Source: Meconema thalassinum
Lineage: Eukaryota; Arthropoda; Insecta; Orthoptera; Tettigoniidae
Length of the DNA: 64,000 nt
Reading direction: 5' to 3'
Assembly: GCA_946902985.2 (NCBI GenBank)
Contig: CAMPQE020000052.1
Span: forward strand, 1,798,001 to 1,862,000
Under the pieces are notes generated by a model. That model did not search any database. It was given only the letters and a program-made list of their open reading frames with translations, and had not been told where the DNA came from. The position numbers and the translations under genes are program-made. Shown here in pieces: positions 1-10,675 of this stretch; the first letter of the stretch is position 1, and the number at the start of each line of letters is the position of its first letter.

Positions 1-85
1 TTAGTTCCGAGTCCGTCGCCTTTGTTCTTATCACCGTCCTCCGAGTCCGAGAGCGGTTTGTCGACGACACCTCGGCTTTCTCGAT
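1..85 (-). CDS. Second coding exon (partial) of a ZMYM/hAT-like protein gene
   Basis: Reading the minus strand, a pyrimidine-rich tract ends in CAG just before position 85, and the sequence from 85 to the window edge is open in the phase left by the exon at 2325-2472 (one base carried over). It encodes an acidic, Asp/Lys/Gly-rich stretch of about 28 residues with DSEDGDK in the middle, which looks like a linker rather than a folded domain. The gene continues beyond the left edge, so neither its end nor its main domain is visible. The exon call rests on the acceptor, the open frame and the matching phase. No conserved domain confirms it, and transcript data could change it. Confidence 0.5.
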   Translation of the reverse strand, partial: MEKAEVSSTNRSRTRRTVIRTKATDSEL

Positions 86-988
86 CTGTGAAAGCAAAAA
101 CAAACTTACTTTATACATCTGAATGGAGCGATGTGCACGTTTTAAAGCACGAGTTTTAGAACATAGCTTTATAAATTAAAAAAATTATGTATGTATTAGG
201 AAAAAATTGTGTTTTCTTCACAGTAGACGAAAAAATTATAAAAGCAAATCATGTGCACAGGAATTTTTAAATTACAGAAGAAAAGAAGTAGCTTGCTAAC
301 CTTGCACAGCGCAAAACGATAGTCAAGTCATAACTCAAATTACGTAAGACATTCATTTCCAATTTGCTATCCGTGCCTGCCCCAACCCTACAACAAGGTT
401 GTGTTTCATATAGATGTTAATATTTCATCAATAGTATTTTCTCGAATCCCCTCCCCATACTCTTGCGAGATTTTCGTTTCGTAGAGAAACTTGAATAAAT
501 CAACTATAATTTACGACCTTTGCAATTTAATGACCTGCTCTCCCCTTTTAAAAATATTGCCACTAAAAAGGATCATTATCGCATCAACTCAGAGTAAAAA
601 TGATTTGATTAGGTATCGTTCATTTTTTTTTACAAAATGAGCAAAATAAAAATACATTTAGGTTCTAAGTATTTACTTATCCACAAGAGACACACAGCAA
701 AGTACCGCACCGCGTTTCGTCGTAAGAGATACGGTATCATATTCTTAAGAACGTAGCAAAAATTCTCCCGCTCAAGATCTCGCCAACACGCCAACCTCCC
801 TCGCCGTCTTCCCTACCCTCCCGTGAAAAGTTGCGATGAAATTTTTTCCGACCCCCGACCCTCCCCCTTTTCAATTCCGTGATTTGCGTAAAACCCTTTG
901 ACGACATATGCTTTCTTAGAGTTGACATTTTTTTATAAATTATATTAGTAATGAGTGTAAATGCGGACAAAACACTGCACTTCCCTCC

Positions 989-2273
989 AGTGGTTATGTG
1001 GGGTGCTCACAACACCCCAGCATTATTATTTATTATGTTGTAAAGTTACTAAGTCGGCTATGTTGGTGGCGGGCTCAGTACCTTCTCATTGAACATTGTC
1101 ATTTGAAATCAACTCATTGTTGGCCAAAAGTAACAAACTGTTTGAATGCTATAAACGTTTATTGACACTGGGGTGCTGTATACACCCCACCTAACAACTT
1201 GCGTAATATCATTGTTGTCAACGTCATTTTTAGATTATACACCCAGTTCAGTGTGGAAGATTTGTTTGCCTTGCCATGTATTCCAATAAGGAGCAACAGC
1301 GTATACCGAGAATGCTTGAAGAAGAAACTGAAGATTCGTGTGGCGATTCAGATTTTCGGGAGTCAGATGATGGTGAGCGGGATGATTGTCAACTTAGTGA
1401 GCATTTGTCTGAAAGTACGGCCGATGAGGATGAAACGAGTTCATCTCCCATTATGGGTACTCTTCCTACCTCGAATTCGGTTGCAACAGGAGTGACGAAT
1501 TTTATGCTTGGAAAGGACAGAAAAACTAAGTGGTTACGAAATATTAGAATGAACAATAACGTACGCGCCAGGTCATAACTCATTGACCAGGTACTCAAGT
1601 TGCTAAAACAGTGTGCTCATGAACGATGTTATAATCAGAACAATCACTCAGGAAGATGCACTGTTTGTCCCAGGAAGTCAGACAAGAAAACTATACACTT
1701 CTGCTACAGATGTCAACAGTTCTAGTGCCTGAATCATATGGAGAGTATATGCCGCACTTGCTGCAATGATTCTTCCTCTGATGACTGTTAAATTTTCAGT
1801 AATTGTTTCGTGACATAAATATTTTAAAAATACAATATAATATTACATTAGTGAGTGATATTTACATTAAATTTGAACTAAAGACAGAAACTTTCCAATT
1901 TGCATTAATGACTATCAGTCTCATTCTCCTTCAAAATTTCTCATTGTAGAAGAGAATATCACTAATATTGTGTTGTTTTATGGAATTGTGGTATGTTTAG
2001 ATTAGTATAACACAAGTCCGAACTTTTCTAAGAAATGAGCCAACGCGAAATGCTTGAAATAGCAACATATAGAATCAAGCAGCGAAAAAATATAGGTATA
2101 TATTCCAATGGTTTTAATTTCTTTAATGAATTAGTTTATTGTTGATAGGTAATTAAAACTGGCTTAAAAGGATTTGAATAGTATGAGAAATGAGTAAGAC
2201 ATTTCCTGAAAAATGTATGTCCGAGATATCCCAGCAAAACTTTGGGGTGATCTCAGCACCCCACGTAACCACT
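989..2273 (+). mobile_element. Non-autonomous piggyBac-like transposon with terminal inverted repeats
   Basis: The first 30 bases (990-1019, GTGGTTATGTGGGGTGCT...) match the reverse complement of 2243-2272 with only a few differences, giving terminal inverted repeats of about 30 bp around a 1.28-kb body. A related inverted motif with GGGGTGCT and CACCCCA recurs internally near 1170-1187, as in elements with subterminal repeats. The body holds only the two ends of a transposase (see the next entry). A clean TTAA target duplication is not visible at the borders I chose, so the exact ends are uncertain by a few bases. The element lies in the first intron of the left-edge gene. Confidence 0.7.
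1276..1790 (+). pseudogene. piggyBac-like transposase remnant: acidic N terminus joined to Cys-rich C terminus
   Basis: An ATG at 1276 opens a 100-codon frame rich in Glu/Asp/Ser (motifs EEETEDSCGDSDF, ESDDGERDD), like the acidic N termini of piggyBac transposases. It stops at 1576-1578. About 70 bases later, sequence in a nearby frame encodes a cysteine cluster of the form CTVCPRK..CYRC..C..H...CRTCC ending at a stop near 1790. That matches the C-terminal cysteine-rich zinc-binding domain of the family. The whole central RNase H-like catalytic core with its Asp triad (normally 400 or more residues) is missing, and an in-frame stop also interrupts the Cys-rich part. This is an internally deleted copy that cannot encode transposase. 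Confidence 0.65.
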
Positions 2274-2324
2274 TATGTAATTTTAAACCACCTAACAACT
2301 TAAAGGTTACATAGTACTACATAC

Positions 2325-2472
2325 CTGCGCTCCTTGCTTCGTAATCAAGCACAGTGATCAGTTTCTTTTGCTTAGGATCTGATCCAGCAGCTTCCAGAGC
2401 ACTTCTCTCGCGTATTTTCTTCTTTTCGTGTCCGCATTTGCGTTGTTGAGGCTTCTTGTTTGGTTGCGGCAT
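2325..2472 (-). CDS. First coding exon of a ZMYM/hAT-like protein gene
   Basis: Minus-strand ATG at 2472 starts 49 codons ending in a GTATGT donor at 2324 (phase 1). The product begins MPQPNKKPQQRKCGHEKKK and continues with a basic stretch and then AAGSDPKQKKLITVLDYEA. Short basic N termini of this kind (a K/R-rich block, then SDPKQKKL) are familiar from insect zinc-finger MYM-type 1-like proteins, which derive from hAT transposases. The resemblance is from memory and the zinc finger itself is not in the window. The next exon at 1-85 keeps the frame. Whether this is a host gene or an intron-containing transposon gene cannot be told from what is visible. Confidence 0.5.
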
Positions 2473-2588
2473 TGTTGTCGAGCATTGGTCTATCGTTGCA
2501 TAGTTTTGGGAATTTCCGGTACCTTAATTAAGGTACACGTAGGCTTAGTGTGTAACTGACAACTGACCTTTTCCCATACACACTCACA

Positions 2589-2801
2589 TCAGGCAATGCG
2601 ACTACTCAGGCGGGTGTATTCTTGTACCTCCTTGTCGTCCCAGCCCCAGATCACAACGTCGTCTGCAAACAACATTACCTTCATCTTTGCCCTAAGCTTT
2701 TGCATTTTTTGGAGTAGTGATTGTTCTGTCTTAATAAAACAGAACAGGAAACAAAAGAGCCACTTGGAGCGGCGTAGGGGACATCCTTTTTTTAAAATCA
2801 A
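2589..2801 (-). pseudogene. Reverse transcriptase fragment of a non-LTR retrotransposon
   Basis: The minus strand encodes a short degraded piece containing KKGCPLRR, then about 35 residues later MLFADDVVIWG. These correspond to the RQGxPLSP and (Y/F)ADD catalytic blocks of non-LTR reverse transcriptases, at about the expected spacing. Nothing upstream or downstream extends it, so it is a 200-bp scrap. The FADD box gives the assignment; the clade cannot be told. Confidence 0.6.
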
Positions 2802-2829
2802 ATTGAGACGTTGGCCGTCTCCTCAGAAG

Positions 2830-3238
2830 CATCCAAACGCTGGCGTCTCAATGTAACAGAATGCGTTTCAATATGAGAGGGCTTGGGCCTTAGTTTGAGA
2901 CAGCAGAAAGGGACCCTTAGCTAAAAGGGGCCCTTAGCTGAAAGGGGCCCCTAGAAAGTCAAAAAATTGTTTTAAAAATGAAAGGACCAAAATAAATTAA
3001 AACAACACTAATTCGATTAAAGACCTCGATCGATTCATTTTATTTCAATAGGGAGGTGGTGCATTTTTTAGCTTCAACCTGTCGCCCAAGGATTCTAAGT
3101 GACGGCTATCCTTACGGCCCACACAAAATCCCGAAAGGTAGTGCTGCGGCTCAATACAAATTTTCGGTAGGCCGGGGCCCAAGGGACTCCGACCCACCGA
3201 GTGCCCGCTCGGGCCAGTCCACCACTGATCATGCTAGG
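2830..3238. other. Unannotated stretch with short GGGGCCC duplications
   Basis: No gene is visible. Near 2910-2955 a short motif of the form AGCTxAAAGGGGCCC is repeated three times in tandem. The segment 3050-3238 is GC-rich and leads directly into the 70-bp minisatellite. Confidence 0.4.
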
Positions 3239-3661
3239 TACTGGCGATTCCCGGTAAGGTAATAATAAAAGGCTGTGCTGTACCTCAATGTCCCAATGTC
3301 TTGCTATGTGCTGGCGATTCCCGGTAAGGTAATAGTAAAAGGCTGTGCTGTGCCTCAATGCCCCAATGTCTTGCTGCTATGTGCTGGCGATTCCCGGTAA
3401 GGTAATAATAAAAGGCTGTACTGTGCCTCAATGTCCCAATGTCTTGCTATGTGCTGGTGATTCCCGGTAAGGTAATAATAAAAGGCTGTACTGTGCCTCA
3501 ATGTCCCAATGTCTTGCTATGTTCTGGCGATTCCCGGTAAGGTAATAATAAAAGGCTGTGCTGTGCCTCAATGTCCCAATGTCTTGCTATGTACTGGCGA
3601 TTCCCGGTAAGGTAATAATAAAAGGCTGTACTGTACCTCAATGTCCCAATGTCTTGCTGCT
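3239..3661 (+). repeat. Minisatellite, about six copies of a 70-bp unit
   Basis: The anchor CTGGCGATTCCCGGTAAGG recurs at about 3241, 3311, 3384, 3454, 3524 and 3594, a 70-bp period with one 73-bp unit caused by a CTG insertion. Copies differ by a handful of substitutions. The period is not a multiple of three and the units contain stops, so it is not coding. Confidence 0.9.
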
Positions 3662-4406
3662 AAGCTCAGTGCCGTCATTGACGCACTCACAAGAAATCTT
3701 TAAGACTATTCTTACGAACTAAGAGACTGCCTTTGATAATAAATTCTTCACTTTTTGTCAGATGCACTCATCGTAGTCAGATTTGGCCTCCAAGCTTAAT
3801 GCTGTCAGTCTCAACAATAATCCTCCACTGGTCACATAATTTTAAAATAGGTACCTTTCAAATGAAATCTACCTAAAGGCACTTGCCAACACTTCAAAAT
3901 GTACTCGAATCTAAAGACCACATGAAGATATATACCAAAACTAAATTACTAGTCAATGAAATTCCACCTCGTTCTAGTGGTGAAAACGTAGTGATAAAAC
4001 CAGTTATTTTAATAGTGCTGCCATAATTTGACTTGCAGCCAGGCACACAACACTTCCTAGGCATCTGAAAGTGTTTAATGAAATATTAGTGAAGAATTTG
4101 TTGGTCAAATTCATTAGCAGGTATTGGTTACACATGCAACTTAATACGGGAAATACTCACTTCTTCAACTTTCAGCAGTCTGATTTAACACAAGGAATTT
4201 CAGGAAAGTTGAAGTAGTTAGTATGAACTGATTATAGATGCTGTCATATCAAAATAAACGATATTTATGAATAAAACTTACTACGTGGTCTTAGGAGTTT
4301 ACAGAACTTAGGCACTCCACTCAATGTTGCCAATTCTACCGAGAGCACAGCTTGTGATTAATAAACGGCGATGGTAAATTCCACCATTAGACTAGTCGCA
4401 TTTAAA
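3662..4406. other. AT-rich spacer without recognised genes
   Basis: I see no coding exon, repeat or RNA gene here that I can support. A weak minus-strand open stretch with a GTAAGT-like donor near 4275 was not convincing. Confidence 0.4.
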
Positions 4407-4642
4407 AACAAGATGTTCAGTAAAGAACATATAGCCTACTTTCTCCTAAATGTATGAGTATAGTTATAACTCGTTGTTATTATCAAAGAGTATAATAGAA
4501 CTATTCTTTGTTGAAGACCTTAGAAACGATTTACCTCTACCAAACGCCACAACCTAGATAAAAACTGCTACCATCATTGAAGAAAGAAAGATAAGAAGGA
4601 TCTAAAGAATGTTATGGATCTGGAGACATAACCGACCGGACT

Positions 4643-4880
4643 GGCGGCGTGGCTCAGCGGTAACGTTCTCGCTTGCTGGACCGTATGTTCCAGGTTCGTA
4701 TCCTGGCGCAGTCAGCTGGCATTTGAGGGTGCACAAATGCGAGGGAGCCCTGTTAGTAGATTTACTGGCACGTTAAAGATCCCCTTCGGGACAAAATTCT
4801 GGCACCCCGGCGTCTCTAAAAGCAACAGTAGTTGAAAGGGACGTAAAACCAATAACATTATTATTATTATTATTATTATT
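4643..4880 (+). mobile_element. tRNA-derived SINE ending in an ATT repeat
   Basis: An A box (TGGCTCAGCGG, 4650-4660) and a B box (GGTTCGTATCC, 4693-4703) are spaced as in a tRNA gene. A tRNA-unrelated body follows and the element ends in (ATT)n at about 4857-4880. This is the standard layout of a pol III SINE mobilised by a LINE. It lies inside hairpin-ended element copy A. Confidence 0.8.
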
Positions 4881-5512
4881 TCATAATCGGCCTGACGCGG
4901 GCAACATCCAACTTTGAGTTGAGGCATGTCTTTACACGTCTGGCTGCGTATGACATTCACAACCCTAATTGAATTAACAAATCTTTCCATGACCCTACAG
5001 AGACGTGTGTATACCAACTATGTGGATATTTTCGATTGCTATTTGGCTGAAATAAAAGTATTAATTATTATCCTGAACTGGCACCAACGGTAGAGTTCAG
5101 ATACTATGTGAAATCGTTTTGTTCTTTACTTCAATTAACGTTTTCAAATAAAAAGTAAAAATGTATCGTAGTATCATCTTGTCATTCTTCAAATTCGATG
5201 CGCATAGAATGCCAATGGTATAGTAATCAATGGAGCCCCACGTAAACTAGTCGTGACATCTAGTGGTGAAATATCGAACAATATAATCCTAACAGAGCGA
5301 GAGCATTCTAGCGGCCAGAAGAAGAAACTTTTCAATAAAATCTGGAAGTTAATAAGTAGGTTGGCAGCTAGATGTCTCGAGTAAATCTGCTAGCGAATTA
5401 TGTTTTAATTAAATATATATTTTACACCATAATATGCACAATATAACGCTTAATTTTAAAACATCTGAGTCATTACAAAACAATAAACATATAACATTTC
5501 AAGCAAAAAACC

Positions 5513-5585
5513 TAGCTCTGATCGGGTTTGAACCATAGGCATTTGAGCGATAGGCTAACGCTCTACCACTGAGCTGATTGTGTCA
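5513..5585 (-). tRNA. tRNA-like sequence, probably a pseudogene
   Basis: On the minus strand a D-arm-like block (AGCTCAGTGGTAGAGC) and a T-arm-like block (GGTTCAAACCCGATC) lie at tRNA spacing, so internal pol III promoter boxes are present. The expected anticodon stem does not pair well and an alternative hairpin forms there. I read it as a tRNA pseudogene or the head of a degraded SINE within element copy A. Confidence 0.35.
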
Positions 5586-6103
5586 ACGAATATCATTCTA
5601 TTTAAAATGACTTACATAGAACTTGTTAGCAAATAATGATTTATACTAAACGATTTCAGCTTCTTAAAATCACGTCTGCACTATAGTATTACAAAATAAA
5701 CTTTTAATTTCGAACGTGCCTCTTCCTTTAGAACAGTTAAAACGATTCTCGGCTCGATAATCGGAACTGGTGGGTCCCATGATATGGATTATAAAGTTTG
5801 CATAATTCGCACGGCCGCCATCCTGAAATGGTATGGCGGACGACCTTGTAGTTTGGTCACAAGACGCATCCTATACGAAGGTATGTTGTTACCAAATTTG
5901 GTAGAGATCGGATGATTTGGTTAGTCGTCATTTGATTTTACGTTTTGAACGTTTGAGTGGCCGCCAATCAGTTTTAGTAAAGATGGCGGCGATATAAAAC
6001 ATGACACTGAGGTGTCCTTTGCTAGTTCTACCTTTGTACCAAATTTCGTTCAATTCGCATTCACCGTGTTCGAATTGATAGGGGGGGACAGACATACAGA
6101 GTA

Positions 6104-6222
6104 CACACACTCACACACACACACACACACACAGACACACACACACAGACTCACACACACACATACACACACACACACAGACTCACACACACACACATAC
6201 ACACACACAGACAGACACACTT
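6104..6222 (+). repeat. (CA)n microsatellite
   Basis: About 120 bases of almost pure CA with GACT interruptions, next to the right hairpin of element copy A. Copies B and C carry a shorter TG-rich run at the equivalent place, so the microsatellite is part of the element family. Confidence 0.9.
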
Positions 6223-7214
6223 TTTTCGCCCTGTGTTGATCTCATAAGTCTACTTTCATTTTTTGCAAAAATCGAAAGTAGGCTAAAAATTGCCAAGAGT
6301 ACCGTATAACAATTTTGAAAATTTGGAGAAAAAATTACAACTATTAATAACTATCTGCAGAAATGCCAGGCTTAGCAAGATTATATTATACTAGCAGAAG
6401 TACCCGTTCTTCGAACGGTCTTCGTTGTTAACACCAGACATTATCAATTTAGCTAATGCTGCAATGGTTAGCGGTTTGTCATTCCTTCATAGGTTTATCA
6501 GAACGAAGTTAGTTTTCTGGGAATTTCACACACACTGTTAATTTAAGGGCCCTGAAATGTGGTTTTCGGAGACCCTTTATAGACTCCCGAATTTCGTGTC
6601 TCACTTGAGAAGCGCAACATATGCTTTGGTCTTCCTTCTAGGATAATTTTAATATTTCGCCTATTTTAGCATGTATTTTGAGAAGTTTTTCTCTATATCC
6701 ACCCTTCTACTGTATGAAAAGTACGGTGAAGTGTTTTATAAATGATTTTGTATTGACTCTCATGGATACCATACCTAATTTTACGATGCACCAAGCATCC
6801 AAACACGAGTTATAGGCGTACATAAAGGTACACAGAAAGACAGACAGACAATTCTATTGTCTACAACATATCACCCAGATATCCAAATATGGGTATATCT
6901 ACCACACAGTATCAAACAAAATCATCGTTACGATGAACCCGTATATTGACCAAAAAAAAAATAATGATTTACATAACGTGTACCTTCTGACGTGAAATAA
7001 AATTGATTGCCTTGTAGACAAAACGCAATACACGTCATATAAGAACTGACCCACTACGTTGTGTTAGGTCCCCATACACAGGAAGACCCCTTTCATAAAT
7101 TATAAAGGCATGTGGTGCATGAAAATTCAGGTTCTCTAGCTTCAAATGGCCCAAGTTCTTATAAGCCGCAAAAAATGCTGATTCAATTCAGGAATTTTTG
7201 AAAATAATGTTGCA

Positions 7215-8050
7215 ATTTGGAGATATAATAGACCTTCTGTACTATATGTCGCACGTGAAAATTGCGTGAACAAATTCTAGGTTACCCCTTGACCCCCTTA
7301 ATTACATTGATGAATTATACAGTCTAAGTTGGCTCCGTGATAACCTTATAGCCATTTGCAAACTTTCTCAGAAATTTAATAAATGGAGCGACATTGCTTC
7401 TCACAGAAATAGATGGGATTTTGGATGTCATCCGATGAGATAATGTTGGCATGGTTACCGACTTGAATTCCTTCATTAGTTTGTTAAATTAAATTAAATT
7501 AGTTTTCTGGAAATATTTCAGAAACTGTTAATTTTAGAGCCTTATAATGTTGTTTTCGAGGACCCTTTAAGGCCCCCGAGTTCTGTTTCTGGCATCGAGG
7601 GGCGTCTCGTCGTTGTACGCCATAATATAACACTAATAATAATATAATATAGGGATAGGAATATAATAGACCTGCTGTACCACACCTGCAGGTTTAAGTC
7701 ACGTGAAAAAAAAATCTAGAGTACCCCTTGACCCCCTTAAGCGCATTATACGTATTGATGAATGTTACAGCTTAATTTGGTTCCGCGATAACCTTCTAGC
7801 CGTTTGCAAACTTTCACACTAATGTAATTAATGGAATTACATTGCGTCTTACAGCAAATCTGTTGCCATGGTTACCGGCTTGCATTCGTTCATTAGTTTA
7901 TTAAATGAAAATAGTTGTCTGGAAATATCTAAAAACGGTTGGTTTTTGGGGCCTTAAAATGTTGTCTCTCAAAATGAGGGGCTGAAAATGAGCTTTCGTC
8001 CGTCTACGCCTTTTTCAGCATGTATTTCAACGGCGTAGGCCCCCTTTTAT
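7215..8050 (+). repeat. Diverged tandem duplication, about 420-bp unit
   Basis: Both halves contain, in the same order, a CTGTAC...CACGTGAAAA segment, ACCCCTTGACCCCCTTAA, CGATAACCTT with GCCATTTGCAAACTTTC or a close variant, and TTTTCTGGAAATAT. The halves differ by many substitutions and indels. No ORF spans them. Confidence 0.6.
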
Positions 8051-8389
8051 GAGAGTTACATCAAGGATGGATGGATATTCCCTCTGATGGATACCTGTAC
8101 CTAATTCTACGTTGATACACCCAATCGTTCTCTAGTTATAAGGGAACAAAGTTGTCCAAAGACAAACAAACAGACAGACAGCCAGTCAAAACAAATCTTT
8201 TCGCGAGCATCCACCTTAAACATTCTGAAGCGCGTAAATAACTCAAATTTCCGTAGAAATTCAGAAAAACAGGCAAACTTTCATTTTTATATAGAGATAT
8301 ACTGCACCGCTTGGCGTCGACAATGTTTTATAGCACACATTTAGGTTTTACTTGCTAACCGTTGGAGATACACGAAAAGTGATCAGGAC

Positions 8390-10364
8390 TAGGCTTGCGC
8401 ATAATAGTTCGCGGCTGGGAGCGATCAGTTTAGTTCGCAGCTCCTTAGCGAACTAGTTCGCTCTTTTAGTTCGTTAGGTCCCATCTCGAATTCCCTGTAA
8501 GACAGATCGTTCGCTCGCCGTGCTGCTGACACTGCACGCGCTCTTTGTTGGTTATAGCAGTCTGTCACCACTGATGACTCGTCACCAGTGATTGCTCATT
8601 CACATTGCTCTCGTTTCAAGCAATACTGTAGGCTACTGTAACAGTTACTGTGCAATTCGTGTATTAGATAGCGACATGTTGCGTGTGTAGTAATGTGTTT
8701 TACATTTTGATATTCGAAGATAAAAAAAATACAAAAATATGAGTATTGAAACATTAGTGAAATTCCTTATTCCTTCCTTATTTCCTTTTATTCCTTGAAG
8801 GAACATAGGGTAGCTACAAACTTCTTCCTTCTCACTCTATTGTTGGCCATCCTTTTTATTAGGGTCCATGTCTTTCCTTCTGAGAAAACTTCTCTTTCTA
8901 TTGTTTATAAAGCCAAAAGTCGTCATTTGTTTATCATCAGGGGCGGATCATTTCAGTGAAATGATAGAAGACTTCAGCCGGGAAAAAAGTCGCAAAGCAA
9001 TATTTTAATATTTCATAGTTTACATAATCTTCTTCAAGGGGACTTAAAGGTTTCTTTCATATTATTAAAAAATGCACTGTAGTGTATTCAAAATATTGTA
9101 ACTATTCTTTATTTTCTTCTTCTTCTTTCTTCGATTCGGCCAACTAGGGACCACGTCAGTTCAACTGTCTCTTCTTCCGAGCTTTAACTACCGCCCAGTG
9201 TTTCCGCATTCGTCTCCGGTGTTGTTCTTTTCTCTCTTGGGACCACACCTTCCCTGTCTCCATTTGATTTGATTTTTTTATTTCCTATTGTTGTGGGCCC
9301 AACCTTATCATACAGCCCAGGGCCCCGCAAGGCCTGGATCCGTCACTGTTTATCATTAGTGAAATACCGGTACCGGACCTAAAAGAATAACAGTATGGAC
9401 GATGTGTTCGTAGAAGCATACACTTATTTTTCTCTTTATGTTTTTCTCTCGCGTGGGGCCGATAACCTAGACGTTAGGCCCCTTAAAACAACAATTACCA
9501 TCATCATTTTTCACGTGTATCGGCGCGTCACCATCCGATTCCATTTCCTACTTGTCACTAGGTGATGATAAGACTTACCCCGCCCGCCGGAATTTTCATT
9601 TCTTACTTGCTTCGTGATATTCATTATTTGGCTGCTCTGAAACCGTTGGGTACATTATCTTTATGGCATGAATGGGAGGAATAGGGTTTTTTAGTTCAGA
9701 GTTTTTGTCCATAGAAGTTCGCTTTTCTTTGTGAAGCATCGTCATAATGTTCATTTCTTAAAAACAGGTAAAAGTAGTTGTATCACCATGTATCGAGAAA
9801 AATAAATATCAACTAGTTCATTCAAATGGTAATGTTAATCCAGTTCGCCGATTTTCTAAATAATTGGACATATTTTCAAATAATCCAAAATGACTAAGTT
9901 AAATAAAACTGTGGAATTATCCCCACATCTACATCAGTTAAATATCAGTAACTTATATTTATGAACCGCCACTGTATTACATTACAAATATAAGGTAGTT
10001 ACTACTATTAGCGTGTTAGTTCGCTAAGGAGCTGCGAACTAAACTGATCGCTCCCAGCCGCGAACTATTATGCGCAAGCCTACTAGTAGTGTGTTATACT
10101 GTTATTATAATAAACGAACATTGAACAATCGCCGCGCCAAAACTTGACAATCTTGCCACTATCAATAGATACACTCAATCAACTGAGCTGACAATAAGCG
10201 ATTGTGCAATGAGTGGTGATGTGACGAGCTACGGCGGACCCGCGCTCTCGCACTCTTACAGGTCGGTCAGTGGGAAAAGAGCGAACGATCTGGGAACTAG
10301 TTCGGTAGTTCGTCTGAGGGACCCGCTCTTCCGAACTAGTTCGTTCGCGAACTACACAAGACTA
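8390..10364 (+). mobile_element. Non-autonomous hAT-like transposon with 8-bp target duplication
   Basis: ATCAGGAC occurs at 8382-8389 and again at 10365-10372, immediately outside a 1,975-bp segment. The ends read TAGGCTTGCG on the left and, inward from the right, TAGTCTTGTG, a short imperfect inverted repeat of the TAGNCTTGNG type seen in hAT elements, whose target duplication is 8 bp. Removing the element rejoins a plausible host repeat. The first 66 bases (8390-8455) recur as a perfect inverted copy at 10017-10082. No transposase frame remains. Confidence 0.7.
9449..9512 (+). repeat. SINE/LINE 3'-tail fragment with GGGGCC stem-loop
   Basis: GGGGCCGATAACCTAGACG then TTAGGCCCC forms a stem-loop, followed by TTAAAACAACAAT and a CATCAT-rich tail. 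This stem-loop plus tail recurs at least six times in the window without its 5' body. Confidence 0.6.
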
Positions 10365-10675
10365 ATCAGGACCTTTCTGATAGAATATTAAATTTTAAAG
10401 CTCGTACTAGCCATCAAAAGATTGCTATTTCGTAGCGTTCTCTTTTTATTTGAAATGGAAATATGAAATTTCGAAACCAAAGGGTGTAGTGACGTCACTA
10501 AAATGGTCGCCATTTATAAATTGTGCAAAATATCAAAATGAAATGTAGCCTATATGTAAACATGGTAAATTAGCTACATCCATGCAAAATTTCATATAAA
10601 TCGGACCAGTGCTTCTTGCGTGATTGGGTAACAGAGAGACAGACACGCACCATCTCATTTTTATATATTAGTATG

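Larger units (their letters stand above)
86..2324 (-). other. Intron 1 of the left-edge gene, carrying a piggyBac-like insertion
   Basis: This AT-rich interval runs from the GTATGT donor after 2325 to the CAG acceptor before 85. From 86 to 988 I see no gene. The piggyBac-derived element fills 989-2273, leaving only about 50 bp between its right end and the splice donor. Confidence 0.5.
4407..6290 (+). mobile_element. Hairpin-ended non-autonomous element, copy A (interrupted by a SINE)
   Basis: The left end has a short hairpin, ATGTTC (4413-4418) and GAACAT (4425-4430), followed at once by AGCCTACTTTC. The right end has a larger hairpin, AGTCTACTTTC at 6247 pairing with GAAAGTAGGCT at 6274-6284, followed by AAAAAT. 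A CA-type microsatellite and a CCCCC/GGGGG-bordered stretch precede the right hairpin. The same ends and order occur at 19938-21425, 25535-26637 and 48643-49985. A tRNA-derived SINE (4643-4880) sits inside. The architecture (subterminal inverted repeat, microsatellite, 3' stem-loop) recalls Helentron-associated elements such as DINE-1, but no replication protein is present. Confidence 0.6.
6387..10672 (+). mobile_element. Insertion of a long unclassified repeat (4.3 kb including a nested hAT)
   Basis: The flanks join seamlessly in a second copy of the locus: CTTAGCAAGAT (about 6380) and TTGCAAGTATTTACACA (about 10677) are nearly adjacent at 50080-50105. Everything between is therefore an insertion. 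It begins near TACTAGCAGAAGTACCCG and ends in a run of the form ATTTTTATATATTAG after GAGACAGACAGA-like sequence. Inside, a unit of about 420 bp occurs in tandem (about 7215-7640 and 7660-8050, with a related piece near 6470-6600). No coding region was recognised. The hAT-like element at 8390-10364 interrupts it. Confidence 0.55.

Noticed and set aside
6012..6239. Open frame encoding Thr-His repeats
   Set aside because: It is the translation of the CA microsatellite in element copy A.
8390..10082. A separate element bounded by the perfect 66-bp inverted repeats
   Set aside because: No target duplication flanks 8390-10082, whereas 8390-10364 has a perfect 8-bp duplication; the inner copy is better explained as a rearrangement inside the larger element.
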